Below, piece after piece: positions 8,432 through 18,456 of a stretch of 64,000 bases of DNA. How positions within the stretch are numbered: position 1 is the first letter of the stretch; every line of letters begins with the position of its first letter. The notes under the pieces were generated by a model, which saw only the letters and a list, made by a program, of their open reading frames with translations, ran no database searches and was not told where the DNA came from. A program made the translations under genes and the position numbers. This stretch comes from CAWBVG01 sp963792175 (GTDB lineage: Bacteria > Acidobacteriota > Vicinamibacteria > Vicinamibacterales > CAVVIG01): the NCBI GenBank assembly GCA_963792175.1, contig CAWBVG010000053.1, forward strand, positions 1-64,000, given 5' to 3'.

Positions 8432-9563
8432 TCAGTGCACGTTGACGCGTTCCCATTCGCGAACACGCCGGCGCGCTGCGTCGAAAATCCGCTCGTAGTT
8501 CGCCTTTCGCACCTTGGCGTCGGTCTCGGGCGTGAGCAGCCGCCAGACCGGCTGCCACAGGTCGAAGACGCGGTAGTACGGCGCCGCTCCCGCCGGCGCC
8601 ACCGTGTCGGTCCCAAACAGGAACCGATCAGGAAAGCGGTCGAGCATGGCCGCCAGTTCGCGAGATGGTGTCCGGCGTCGCAACCGCGTACTTGGCGACC
8701 TCGTCCCAGGAAATGTCGAAGTTGACGTGGCGAAGCGCCGGGTCGGCGAGCATGGCTTCGACGATGCCGATGTGGTTGGAGGGGCGTTCCGCGGGGCCGG
8801 CCGACGCGCTGACGGGGTGGACGACTCGCCCCAGACCGGTGTGCGCCCAGATGATCGTCGCGTTCGGATGGCGCGCCAGCAGCGCCTTCATCTGGGACAG
8901 GTACACGGGCTCGGCGCCTGCCGTGGCGAACGGCACGTCGATGTCGTTGTGAATCAGGACGACGAGCCCGACTTCCGCCGCGAAATCGAGGATGCGGTCG
9001 AGCGCCGGGTTCGCGAGGCTGGCGGTTTCCCCGGAGATTTTCGCGGAGACGAACTCCTTGTGGATGGTGAACTCGCCGATGCCCGAGAAGACGCCTGGAA
9101 ACGTCTGCAACACCCGGCGGATGTGATCGACGCCGTACATGTCGGCGGGATTGAAGCCGGTGATCATCGGATCGAACCGAGCGCGCTCGTCGGCCGACAG
9201 CGAACGGAAGGCGGTGGCGATATGGGCGTCCGTGAACGAGTAGTAGTAGAGCGGCGCGTCGCTCTGCAGGTAATAGGTCGGGGCGAAGCTTTCAGAGTTG
9301 GCGTAGGACCACTGCTGCTGCAGGGGAATGCCGAACAGCGTCGAACGACGGACGCGGGTGCCCATGATCTGCAGGAACGTGCGAACGTCGATGCCCTCCT
9401 GGATGTAGTTGGTGAGATGAAAGTGCGAGTCGTCGAACTCGGAACGATCCGTCGGCGGCGGCGGCGCGCCCCTCACGCCCGGGACGACAGCCAGCGCCGC
9501 GACGGCGGCTAAGACGACGATCAGCAGAGCAGCGGCGTTGCGGCTGGTTGTGATGGGAAGCAC
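8432..9563 (-). CDS. Secreted amidohydrolase-2 family enzyme
   Basis: Start taken as GTG 9563, 9 nt after GAGGA and downstream of the previous stop, giving a signal peptide (AAALLIVVLAAVAALAVVPG). The metal-dependent TIM barrel (PF04909 type) is seen in FDDSHFHLTNYIQEG (HxH motif), GLVVLIHNDIDVPF, ATIIWAHTGLGR and the C-terminal FPDRFLFGTDTVAP (metal Asp). The frame shifts near 8672, between ATPDTIS and RELAAMLDRFPDRF. Relatives hydrolyse or decarboxylate cyclic and aromatic substrates; the substrate here is unknown. Confidence 0.83.
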
Positions 9564-9585
9564 GGTCGTTCGTCCTCGGAATCGG

Positions 9586-11191
9586 CTAGAACTGCAATTC
9601 GACATTGACGTGGAACACGTTGCCGTTGCCGCCAACCGGATACGGAACGGCGGTGTATCCGACCGGGCAGTGGACCAGGTGAAGCCACTCCGCGTTCACT
9701 CGCAGGCCACGCTGGTTGGTGAAGTACCAATTGCCGCCGGCGCGCAGCTCGGACGCGTTGCCGAAGCGGCCAAGAATCTGCGAGGCGCTCAGGTACGCCT
9801 GAAGCGTCTTCTGCACGACCATGGCTGACGACTGCACCTGATACCCGTTGTCGGTGACCGTCGCGATGCGAGGCGGTGTTGACGCCCGTGAAATCGGTCA
9901 GCCATCGTCGGTAGTACTCCGCCTCGATCGACACGCCGTGATACTTGACGCCGCCGTCGATACTCATCATCTGGTAGTCGACCTGGTCGACGGTGATGCC
10001 AGGACCAAACAGATCCGGCGTGAAGACGACGCTGCCGTCGGTCAAACGGATCTGGCTGTTCTCGATCGCGTTCGTGCCTGGCTGCATCTGCCGGTCTTCG
10101 AGGCTGTGCGTGTAATGACCGGCCAGCCTGGTCGCGACCTTCTGGTGATCGTCGTAATCGCCGAACGTCCCGTACAGGCCAAATTCCCCGGTCGTCGGAA
10201 ACCAACCCACCATGAATGACTGGGTGTCGAGCTTGTTATCGAGCTGCGTCGCGCTGACGCCGAGAATGCTCAGGTTATTTCCGACCATGGCCATGTACTT
10301 GACCTTGGTGTTGAGCTCACCTTTCAGCCAGACACCGTCCGTGTACGAGCCACGGAAGAACTCGTCAGCCATCATGCGGTCGTCGACCCCGAGCCAGTAC
10401 GGAAACTGCCCCTCCGTGCTTCGCACGGCCGGGAGCGACGTGATGCCCCCTCCAAGCGTCACAAATCGGTTGAAGGTGTAGCTCAGGTTTCCGGCGCCGA
10501 CGACCTGCGCGGGATCGCCTTGCGAGGGATTCGACGACCAGACATAGAGGTAGTAGCGAAACTTTGGCGTGAGGAACCACCCGCTGAATGGCGCGAAGAA
10601 TTTCTGCAGCTGAATGTCCTGACGGCGCTGCACGTTTCGAGTGGTGCCGAAGGCGTCGACATAGGTCGAATCGAGCGACAGCTGATTCAAGTAGCGCGCG
10701 TAGCTGAAGAGCCGGAAGTAGATTTCGCCCTTCTCGCCCGAATAGAGGAGGAATCCCAGGTTCGGAATGTATTCGGGCGGCTTCTCCTTCTCCTTCTCCT
10801 TCGATTGCTCTTGCTCGGGGCCCGCGAGAAACTCGCCGCTGCAGCCGTCCGATACCCAGATCCCCGTGTCGTCGTATCCCCATGTCTTCCCGAGCAGGCA
10901 TGGAGCGGTGCCGGTCGATTTCAGCAGCGCCACGCCGCTCGATGTGTCCGCCGCACAGTGTTGCCGCTCGCCCGGTCGTGACTGGCAGGACATGCGGTTC
11001 TGTCCAGTACCTGCCGGAGCCGCGGCGCTCGGCGCGCTGGGCGTCTGCGGGTCCGTCGCCGCGGCAGCCGCCACCGGCGGTGGGATCTGGCCCTCAGACT
11101 GCAGCGATTGCGCGTTCGCGCTTGACATCGCGAGCAACGAGCACAAAGCGGCACCGCACAACCGCTGCGCGCCGGGCAGAGCGGCGCTCAT
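9586..11191 (-). CDS. Outer-membrane porin-like beta-barrel protein
   Basis: The start at 11191 gives a clear signal peptide (LCGAALCSLLAMSSANAQ); the ribosome site is weak, and an upstream ATG at 11272 is an alternative. An Ala/Pro linker and a Cys-containing segment precede a Lys/Glu-rich stretch (QSKEKEKEKPPEYIP) and a ~380-residue barrel with alternating aromatic strands, for example KGEIYFRLFSYARYLNQLSL and FMVGWFPTTGEFGLYGTFGD. It resembles the OprO/porin-like proteins of Acidobacteria. The frame shifts near 9870, and the last ~95 residues continue in another frame, ending in the barrel strand NVFHVNVELQF. First gene of the porin/amidohydrolase/porin/glutaminase operon. Confidence 0.75.
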
Positions 11192-11405
11192 CGGGGTTTC
11201 TGCACCGCGGTACGCACGGGGCACGTTCGAGCACACGCCGTACCGGCCGTGAACGCTTGGCCTGGCGGGCATGCTGAATGCGTCGCGGGCTCCGCCGGGG
11301 CTTTTTTGCCGCTAAAAACAGGTGTCTTCGATTGCGCGGTCAGCCGGGACCTGTCAGGAAAGCGAGATCTCGATCCGGGTGAGCCTGACCAGATGTGGGG
11401 AGCAG

Positions 11406-12446
11406 TCACGACGCGCTGAGAGGCGCGACGTGACTGCGGGCGGGTTGCTGAGTGGCCGCTATTCTTCCTCGGACCGGCGTCCAGGTCCGGTCTGGATTGA
11501 AACGCTCCATCTTGGCGAATTGCTCGCGCGTCGTCGGACCCAAGTCCTTTTGATACACCACGCCGTCGTTGCTGACGATGAACGTCTGCACGCCCGTGAC
11601 ACCGTACTCGGCGGGGGCGGCGACGAGCGCGAACCCGCCGATCATGACGCCCTTCACGACGTAGTCCAATTGTCCAAGCGGGGCAGCCGGCCCCTGGCCG
11701 GTGAGAATCTTGAAAACATAGCCGTGATACGGCTCGCCCTTGCTGTAGCCCTGCGCGATCGCGCGAGCGATCGGCTCGCCGATCGGCCCGCTCCAGGTGC
11801 CGTCAGGGTTTTGCCAGGCCAGCCCGTCCTGCTTGCCGGGCGTACTGATGATGTGCTGCGCGTACTGGTTGACACCGTGACGCTCGCGCCCTTGGAGCGC
11901 GTAGTCCTGTTGTGCCTCGACGTAACCGCGACAAATCGTGATCGCATCGAGCTCATTGGTGCCAATGCGGCGATAGAGAAGCTCCTGGCGGCCGGCCGCT
12001 GCGTCGAACGACCACCGACCCGCTCGCTTCACGAGTGGAATGGGAAACGGCCAGTCCTGGTTGCCGACGAGCAGGAACGCCCGGGTCTTGTTCTTGTCCA
12101 GCGAGATGCTCTCCTTCTCGCGGAATTTCGCGACGAAGTCGCTCGCTCGCTGACGCCCTTGCGCGGGTTCACCAGTCAGAATGATGTCGTCGATCGAGGG
12201 CCCGAAGAGCTCCTTGAGGGCGCTGACGTCGAATCGTTCAGCAGCGCCAACAAGGGCATCGGCAGCCTGCTCCGGTGTCGCAAAACTCTTAATGGCTGCA
12301 GTCGGAGCCGGAGCACCCGGGAGCGCGCCGGCGGCGGCTGGCGTCGCGCCGCGGAGACCGGTGGCGCTGACACACATGAATGCCACTGCGCCGAGCGCTA
12401 CCAACGAACCGCCGAAGAAGTGTCGGGAGATGAAAGTTGGCCTCAT
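11406..12446 (-). CDS. DUF2950 family exported protein
   Basis: 346 residues, intact. The N-terminal signal peptide (FGGSLVALGAVAFMCVSATG) is followed by the DUF2950 domain: IKSFATPEQAADALVGAAER, DAAAGRQELLYRRIGTNELD, YAQHIISTPGKQDGLAW and PYHGYVFKILTGQGPAAPLG. The family is often encoded next to DUF3300 proteins, as here (36 nt downstream of one). The function is unknown; the proteins are periplasmic or surface exposed. Confidence 0.93.
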   Translation of the reverse strand: MRPTFISRHFFGGSLVALGAVAFMCVSATGLRGATPAAAGALPGAPAPTAAIKSFATPEQAADALVGAAERFDVSALKELFGPSIDDIILTGEPAQGRQRASDFVAKFREKESISLDKNKTRAFLLVGNQDWPFPIPLVKRAGRWSFDAAAGRQELLYRRIGTNELDAITICRGYVEAQQDYALQGRERHGVNQYAQHIISTPGKQDGLAWQNPDGTWSGPIGEPIARAIAQGYSKGEPYHGYVFKILTGQGPAAPLGQLDYVVKGVMIGGFALVAAPAEYGVTGVQTFIVSNDGVVYQKDLGPTTREQFAKMERFNPDRTWTPVRGRIAATQQPARSHVAPLSAS

Positions 12447-12482
12447 CGGTCTACTCCTCTGCTTCGTAGTTCTGGTTAGCGT

Positions 12483-13811
12483 TCACCGACGCCCGCCGCC
12501 ACGGCTGCCACCGCCACGGCTGCCGCCGCCACGGCTACCGCCGCCGCCACGGCTGAACCCGCCGCCGCCCCGAGAGCCCATGCTGGACGAGCCGCGGCTG
12601 CTGCGTTCGCGCGCGCTGGAACCGCTGAACCTGTCGGAACCGCCGAACGCGGATTCCCTTCCACCATTCGCGCGCGGGACATCACGCTGTCCGATGCGAT
12701 CTCCCGCTCCAGCAGCGCGGCTGCTGGCGTTGGCGCCGCGGTCACGGGCCGCAGCGCCAGCCTGGCTGGCGCGGTCACGCGCCGCACTGCCTGCCTGGCT
12801 GGCGCGGTCACGGGCAGCGCCGGCCTGGCCAGCGACGCCGGACGTGCCGACAGGCCGCGCACTCTGCCGAGCGGCCTGGCGGTTGGCCATCGAGTCGCCG
12901 CGCGCCGTGCCGCCATACCTGTTCGCAGTCGCCCGATTCTGGTAGGGAGTGCCGCCGCGGTGTTGCGGTTGGTGCCGCCACTGGTTACCCGCGCTGCGGT
13001 TGATGTTCGCGTTCCGATTGAAGTTGTTGTTGTAGTTCACATTGATGTCGTTGTGTCCCCAGCCGGCATTCCAGCCCCACCCGCCGCCCCACGCCGCACC
13101 CATCGCGACGCCGACGCCAAACGAGATGGCCGCGCCAGCCGCATACGCCCCCACGGGCGGGTAATAAATCGGCGGATACGGGTACACGGCCGGTCCGTAT
13201 ACCACGACCGGGTCGTACGAGGGGACGTACACCACCTGCGGGTTCGCCTGTTCAATCACGACGACGTTCCTGCTTTCGATCACCTCGGTTTTCACGACCT
13301 GTTCGGGCGTGGATTTCAACTGGCCGGTGCTCTGCGCCTTGACGCGCATGCGCTGCACGGCCTGCATCACATCCGCTTCCTGCGCGAGGAACGCGTTGCC
13401 GAGCTCGGTGGTCCACTGGATGTCGTCTGCCAGGCGCTTGACGACATTCGGGAGCATGGCCATCGCCTGGATGCTCGGATCCCATGGCTGCTTGGCGACC
13501 TTCTCGGCGAGCTTCTTTTCCTTCATGTCCGAGTTTTTCGCGAGCCATTGCTGGAGCTGAACGATTTCGAGCGGATACGTCGATGCGGCCAAGGTCTGGG
13601 CCAGCAGCGGGTCCGGATAGAGTGCAATGGGCGCGACGAGCGAATCGAGCTGGTCAGGCGAGTACACGTAGTCCGCAGGTGCGGCCGCCGGCGCCGCTGG
13701 CTGCTGAACAGATGCCAGAGCGACGGCATCGCCAACGCCGAGCGAGAAAGCACACAGCATCACCAGCAGAGTCCGCCAGTAACGGCCCGCCAGCATTTTT
13801 TTTGGATTCAT
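12483..13811 (-). CDS. DUF3300 protein with Gly/Arg/Ser-rich tail
   Basis: 442 residues from ATG 13811 behind GGGGAGGA; upstream in-frame codons to 14069 lack a ribosome site. A signal peptide is followed by the DUF3300 domain (about residues 45-240: LDSLVAPIALYPDPLLAQTL, WDPSIQAMAMLPNVVKRLAD, NPQVVYVPSYDPVVVYG), a Gly/Trp-rich segment, and a ~190-residue low-complexity tail with repeats such as DRASQAG and SRGGGS. The tail is likely disordered and positively charged. It is paired with the downstream DUF2950 gene. Function unknown. Confidence 0.92.
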   Translation of the reverse strand: MNPKKMLAGRYWRTLLVMLCAFSLGVGDAVALASVQQPAAPAAAPADYVYSPDQLDSLVAPIALYPDPLLAQTLAASTYPLEIVQLQQWLAKNSDMKEKKLAEKVAKQPWDPSIQAMAMLPNVVKRLADDIQWTTELGNAFLAQEADVMQAVQRMRVKAQSTGQLKSTPEQVVKTEVIESRNVVVIEQANPQVVYVPSYDPVVVYGPAVYPYPPIYYPPVGAYAAGAAISFGVGVAMGAAWGGGWGWNAGWGHNDINVNYNNNFNRNANINRSAGNQWRHQPQHRGGTPYQNRATANRYGGTARGDSMANRQAARQSARPVGTSGVAGQAGAARDRASQAGSAARDRASQAGAAARDRGANASSRAAGAGDRIGQRDVPRANGGRESAFGGSDRFSGSSARERSSRGSSSMGSRGGGGFSRGGGGSRGGGSRGGGSRGGGRR

Positions 13812-14198
13812 CTTCGTCCTCCCCGACTTTTCGAAGAAGCCCATCTCTTTTGTTTTCAAGCTACAAGAGCGGTGCCGCGGCGATGATGTCGATTCGGCAA
13901 CGCCAATCACGTCGTCGCTCACGGATGGTTGTGAGCTCTCAACGTATCGGGGCCGAATCGCGCAACGCGCTATTTCTCGTCGCAGCGTCGCGCCCGAGAA
14001 GGCCTTCAGAACGAAGTCGCGTGTCGTGACTCGGCAGTGGGACTCATGGGCACACGTTGTGCTGTTCATTCCACATCGATGGATGTGTGCGTCGCGAAGT
14101 GACCACGCGGCCGTGGTCTCGGTGTGCGAGGTCTGGTAATTGATCAGACAAGAAAGGCCACACGCTCGGTGGCGACGGACAGGTCGGCGGACAGGGAA
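13812..14198. other. 387-nt noncoding stretch upstream of DUF3300
   Basis: This holds the upstream region of the DUF3300-DUF2950 pair and the 5' flank after the preceding minus-strand gene. A short dyad CTCAC...GTGAG (13918-13935) is present. The DUF3300 frame stays open back to 14069, but that part has no ribosome site and no recognisable protein sequence. I see no RNA gene. Confidence 0.5.
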
Positions 14199-15422
14199 TC
14201 ACTTGCGCGCTGGAGTCTTCCCTTGTTCCGCGAAGGCCTGCGCGATGTTCACCGCAACAGCAAACGTGTCCGCGTAGGAAGTGTTCGACATCACGGACAC
14301 GACGAGCCCGTATTCCGGGAACGTCATGAAAGACGCCACCATCCCGCCCAGCGAATCCCCGTCGTGGCCGACCACGCGCGTGTGTTCACCGGCGAGCGTG
14401 ACGGTCTCGAGGTCCCAGCCGAGGCCGTAGCCCGTCTCCTCTCCCGAGGCCAGTCGCTGTGACGTCTGGAATAGTTGGACCGTGGCCGGCTGCAGCAGCT
14501 TGCCGCTGTTGATCGCCATCGCGAAGCGCACCAGGTCGGACGGCGTGGAAAGGAATACGCTCGATCCCGCGTAGCAGGAATAATCGATCTCGCGCATCAG
14601 ATCCGGGCCGTAGCGCGGATCCCCCCGAACCTCGGGAAGTACGACGGTCGCCCGATTCGCGATCGCCTCCGTCGCGGAATCGGCGATGGTGTCGTCCATG
14701 TCCAGCGGCTCGAAGATCTGCTTCCGCATGAACGTGAGCAACGGCTCGTCCGCGGCGGCTTCGACCACCGCGCTCATCAGGATCCAGCCGTAGCTCGAAT
14801 AGCGGTAGCGGGTCCCCGGCTCGAACAGCAGCGAATACTTCGCAAACGCCTGGACGCCCTCGACCGGACGCTCGCAGTGCGCCGAGAGCAGCGGCCCCTC
14901 ATCGCCGCCATCGTTCCTGACGCCGGCCACATGCCCCATCAACTGCCGCAGGGTCACGGGCCACTGTTTCTGGGGGTACGCGGGTACGTACGGCTGAATC
15001 TCGTCGTCGAGGTTCAGCTGGCCTTTTTCCAGCAGCAAGCCGACCGCGGCGGATGTGAGCGCCGTCGAGGCGGTGCCAATCCTGAACCGCGTCCCCGGCT
15101 CGACCTTCACCTTCTTCTCGAGATCGGCCCAGCCAAAGCCTTCCGCCCACACGATGGCGCCGCCGACACCAACCGCCACCGAAAGTCCCGGCAGGTTCTT
15201 CTCGGTCAGGCTCGCACGGGCGATCTGCCGCCCGCGTTCCACGGCGTCGGACCACTTGGGCAACGGCGCCGCATGCGTGACTGACGGCACCTCCCGCGCG
15301 TCCGGATGCAGCGGCGTCGCCGTGACGCTCACGTACACCCAAAGCGCCAGCACCGCTGCGGGTATCAGGCAGACGACCCCGACGATCAGCGCGACCCAGA
15401 TCTCCGTCCGACGCTTCGACAT
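14199..15422 (-). CDS. Beta-lactamase-fold membrane-anchored protein lacking the SxxK pair
   Basis: 407 residues, intact. An N-terminal transmembrane anchor (IWVALIVGVVCLIPAAVLAL) places the domain outside the inner membrane. The rest is the serine beta-lactamase/LACTB-like fold: LPGLSVAVGVGGAIVWAEGF, RYRYSSYGWILMSAVVEAA (YxS motif) and VVGHDGDSLGGMVASF (HxG box). At the catalytic motif, where relatives have SxSK, this protein reads GTASTALTS, so both the nucleophile Ser and the Lys appear as Thr. It may be a non-catalytic member or use another residue. Confidence 0.85.
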   Translation of the reverse strand: MSKRRTEIWVALIVGVVCLIPAAVLALWVYVSVTATPLHPDAREVPSVTHAAPLPKWSDAVERGRQIARASLTEKNLPGLSVAVGVGGAIVWAEGFGWADLEKKVKVEPGTRFRIGTASTALTSAAVGLLLEKGQLNLDDEIQPYVPAYPQKQWPVTLRQLMGHVAGVRNDGGDEGPLLSAHCERPVEGVQAFAKYSLLFEPGTRYRYSSYGWILMSAVVEAAADEPLLTFMRKQIFEPLDMDDTIADSATEAIANRATVVLPEVRGDPRYGPDLMREIDYSCYAGSSVFLSTPSDLVRFAMAINSGKLLQPATVQLFQTSQRLASGEETGYGLGWDLETVTLAGEHTRVVGHDGDSLGGMVASFMTFPEYGLVVSVMSNTSYADTFAVAVNIAQAFAEQGKTPARK

Positions 15423-15564
15423 CGTTCCCCTCAGCTCGGCCCGCGAATGTCGAGCTAACTTTACTGTGAAAAGTTATTTGTGTCTAGGCGGCGGAGTGAG
15501 CGCGGCCTGGGGAACCATGAGCCACGTTTCAGAATGTCCGGCGGCCTCTCGTGGCGCTGGACTT

Positions 15565-18229
15565 TTAGGGCTGGCGGGCGATCGCCGCCGCGCCTTCCTG
15601 CTTCAGTTTCTCCGCCGAGATCGTTCCAAACAGCGTGATGAGCCCGGCGACCAGCGCGGTCCACCCGGTTTGATGGCTGGCGCCGATGCCGGCGCCGTTG
15701 TCGCCGTGGAAGTACTCGTAGAACAACACGAGATCCCGCCAGTGCGGATCGTCCTGCAGCTTCCGGACGCCGCCGTGCACGGGGCGATGGCCATTCGCGT
15801 CGGGTACGAAGATCGAGATCAGGCGGGCGCTGATGTTCTCGGCGATCTGCGCCAGCGTCATCAGCCGGCCCGATCCGGTCGGACATTCGACCTGGAACGC
15901 GTCGCCGTAGAACGTGTACGACTGCAGCAGGGCGCGGATGATCAGCGCGTTGACCGGCAGCCAGATCGGTCCACGCCAGTTGGAATTGCCGCCGAACAAC
16001 CCCGAGTCGGATTCCGCCGGCCGGTAGGTGACCGAGAAGCGTTCGCCGCCATAGCGGAACTCGTACGGCGCGTCCGCCAGACGGCGCGACAGCGCACGAA
16101 TGCCGAAATCGCTGAGGAAGTCCGCCGGGTCGAGCAGCCGCGCCAGCACGCGTCGCAGCTTCGACTCGTCGAGGATCGACAGCATGAAACGCCCCTCGAC
16201 GCCGGCCCGGCCCGGCAGGTTGATCGCACGCACGACGCCGGCGTGGCGGCGGTTGAAGGCGCCCACGTGCTCCACGAACCGCGGCAGCCTGTCGACGACG
16301 TCGTGCGGGTACACCGTGATGGCGCAGAGCGGCAGCAGCCCGACCATCGATTTGACCTTGAGCGGCACGCCGGTATCGTCCGGCAGGCGCAGTACGTCGT
16401 AGAAGAAGCCGTCCTCCTCGTTCCACATCCCGTCGCCGCCGCCGACGCGGTCCATCGCCGAGGCAATCCAGATGAAATGGTCGTAGAACTTGATCGCGAA
16501 ATCCTCGTAGACCGGATCGTGCCGGGCCAGCTCGATCGCCATGTCGAGCATCGTCTGGGCGTAGAGCGCCATCCAGGCGGTGCCGTCGGCCTGGTCGAGC
16601 GTTCCGCCGGTTGGCAGCGGCTTGCTGCGATCGAAGACGCCGATGTTGTCGAGGCCGAGGAAGCCGCCGTCGAACACGTTCCGCCCGAGACGATCTTTCC
16701 GGTTCACCCACCAGGTGAAATTCAGCAGCAGTTTGTGGAACAGCTTGCGCATCCGATCGATCACACTCGGTCCGAGATATCGCCCCTGGAGGCGATAGAT
16801 GAACAGCGTCGCCCACGCGTGCACTGGCGGGTTGACGTCGCCGAAGTTCCACTCGTACGCGGGAATCTGTCCGTTCGGGTGCATGAAGCGGTCGCCGAGC
16901 AGCAGCTCGAGCTGATCGAACGCGTACTCGGGATCGACGAACGCGAGCGCGATGGCGTGAAAGGCGAGATCCCACGCCGCGAACCAGGGGTACTCCCACT
17001 TGTCGGGCACCGAGATGACGTCGGCGCTTGCCAGGTGCGTCCATCCTTGATTGCGGCTCGCCGAGCCGCTGGCGATCCACGCCGCCACATCGTAGACATA
17101 CGCCTGCTTGCTCCAGAGCAGGCCGGCAAACCCCTGCCGCGCGACAGCGGCGGCCTCCCAGGTCGCGGTCTCGGGCAACACGACGTCGTAGAACTCGTCG
17201 GCTTCGTGCGCGCGTTCGCGCAGCACCTGGTCGAAGTCCGCAAACGGATCGGCCGCGTCCTCCGTTGCCGCGCCGAGACACAGCCGAACGATCTGCGCGC
17301 CTCCGGCGGGCACCGTCAGCGTGAACCATGCGGCCGCCTTCGTGCCGCGCGCGGCATTCACCGCGTCCTCGCGATCGTGGACGACGCGGTCGTGGATGCC
17401 GTCCTTGACGAACGGAGACGAATTCGTCGCGAGCCCGAGCACGCGCCGTTCGTTGGTTTCGTTCTCGGTAAACAGCAGGGGCGCGTCCCGATCGCACGCC
17501 AGCACATAGCTCCCGAGGTCGGGATGGACGGCTTCGATGGCGGCACGGCTGCCGAAGCGGCGCGACTCGAGCGACGGACGGATGCCGTCGAGCCACCAGG
17601 TGTTGCGGAACCAGAGATGCGGCAGCAGGTGCAGCACCGCGTCGGCCGACCCGCGATTCGTCACCGTGATCTGAATCAGCAGATCCTCGGGCGTCCGCTT
17701 CGCGTACTCGACGCCGACGTCGAAGTACGGCGTCGTCGTCGAACACGCCGGTGTCGATCAATTTGTACTCGGGTTCGAGTCGATTTCGGCCACTGTTGGT
17801 CCGGACGAGATCGTCATAGGGAAACGCGCGCTGGGGATACTTGTAGAGCATCCGCATGTACGAGTGCGTCGGTGTGTTGTCCAGGTAGTAGTAGCACTCC
17901 TTGACGTCCTCGCCATGATTGCCTTCGCTGTTGGTCAAGCCAAACAGCCGTTCTTTCAGGATCGGATCGCGACCGTTCCACAGCGCCAGGGCGAAGCAAA
18001 GCCGCAGGCCGTCGTCCGAGATGCCGGCGATGCCGTCCTCGCCCCACCGGTACGCGCGCGACCGCGCCTGATCGTGCGAACAGTTGTTCCAGGCATCCCC
18101 GGTCCGGCTGCGATCCTCGCGGACCGTGCCCCACTGCCGCTCGCTGAGGTACGGTCCCCATTTGCGCCATGCCACTCCGCGCTCCCGGATCTCTCCGAGA
18201 CGCGCGTGTTCTCTCGTTTCTTCCGCCAT
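15565..18229 (-). CDS. GH63-like glucosidase (MGH1-type)
   Basis: About 887 residues from ATG 18229. The N-terminal part (YLSERQWGTVREDRSRTGDA, GLTNSEGNHGEDVKECYYYL) and the large (alpha/alpha)6 catalytic domain (YPWFAAWDLAFHAIALAF, YEWNFGDVNPPVHAWA, GGFLGLDNIGVFDRSKPLP, DGTAWMALYAQTMLDMAIEL) match the bacterial glucosidase/YgjK-GH63 clan. One frameshift at about 17732 separates the first ~160 residues from the rest; the joint reads DTGVFDDD then YFDVGVEYAKRTPEDL. No signal peptide, so probably cytoplasmic and acting on alpha-glucosidic oligosaccharides. Confidence 0.87.
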
Positions 18230-18456
18230 CCGCCGAGCCTATCGACAGTCAACCCGTCGGACCTATGCGAATTCGGCAGTGCGCGCCGCGGCGTGACCGG
18301 CGGGTACGCGGTGTGCTCGCGTCAGTTCGGGACTGCGCACCGGCTTGGGGTTTCGGGGATTTCTGCGCGCGGCTTCCCGCCGTTCGTCACGAGCCACGGC
18401 AGGCTGTGGCAGCACCAGCGATTCAGTGGGGTTTGTACGCCACGTCAGAGACCGTG

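Noticed and set aside
8432..9563. Calling each frameshifted gene a pseudogene
   Set aside because: Coding sequence after each shift is fully conserved, and shifts affect housekeeping and accessory genes alike; error is the simpler reading.
12500..12760. Plus-strand frame rich in RLPPP repeats
   Set aside because: It is the complement of the Gly/Arg/Ser-rich tail of the DUF3300 gene.
15055..17904. Very long plus-strand open frame opposite the glucosidase
   Set aside because: It is antisense to a clear GH63-like gene, has an Arg/Val/Glu-skewed composition typical of GC-rich shadow frames, and no recognisable domain.
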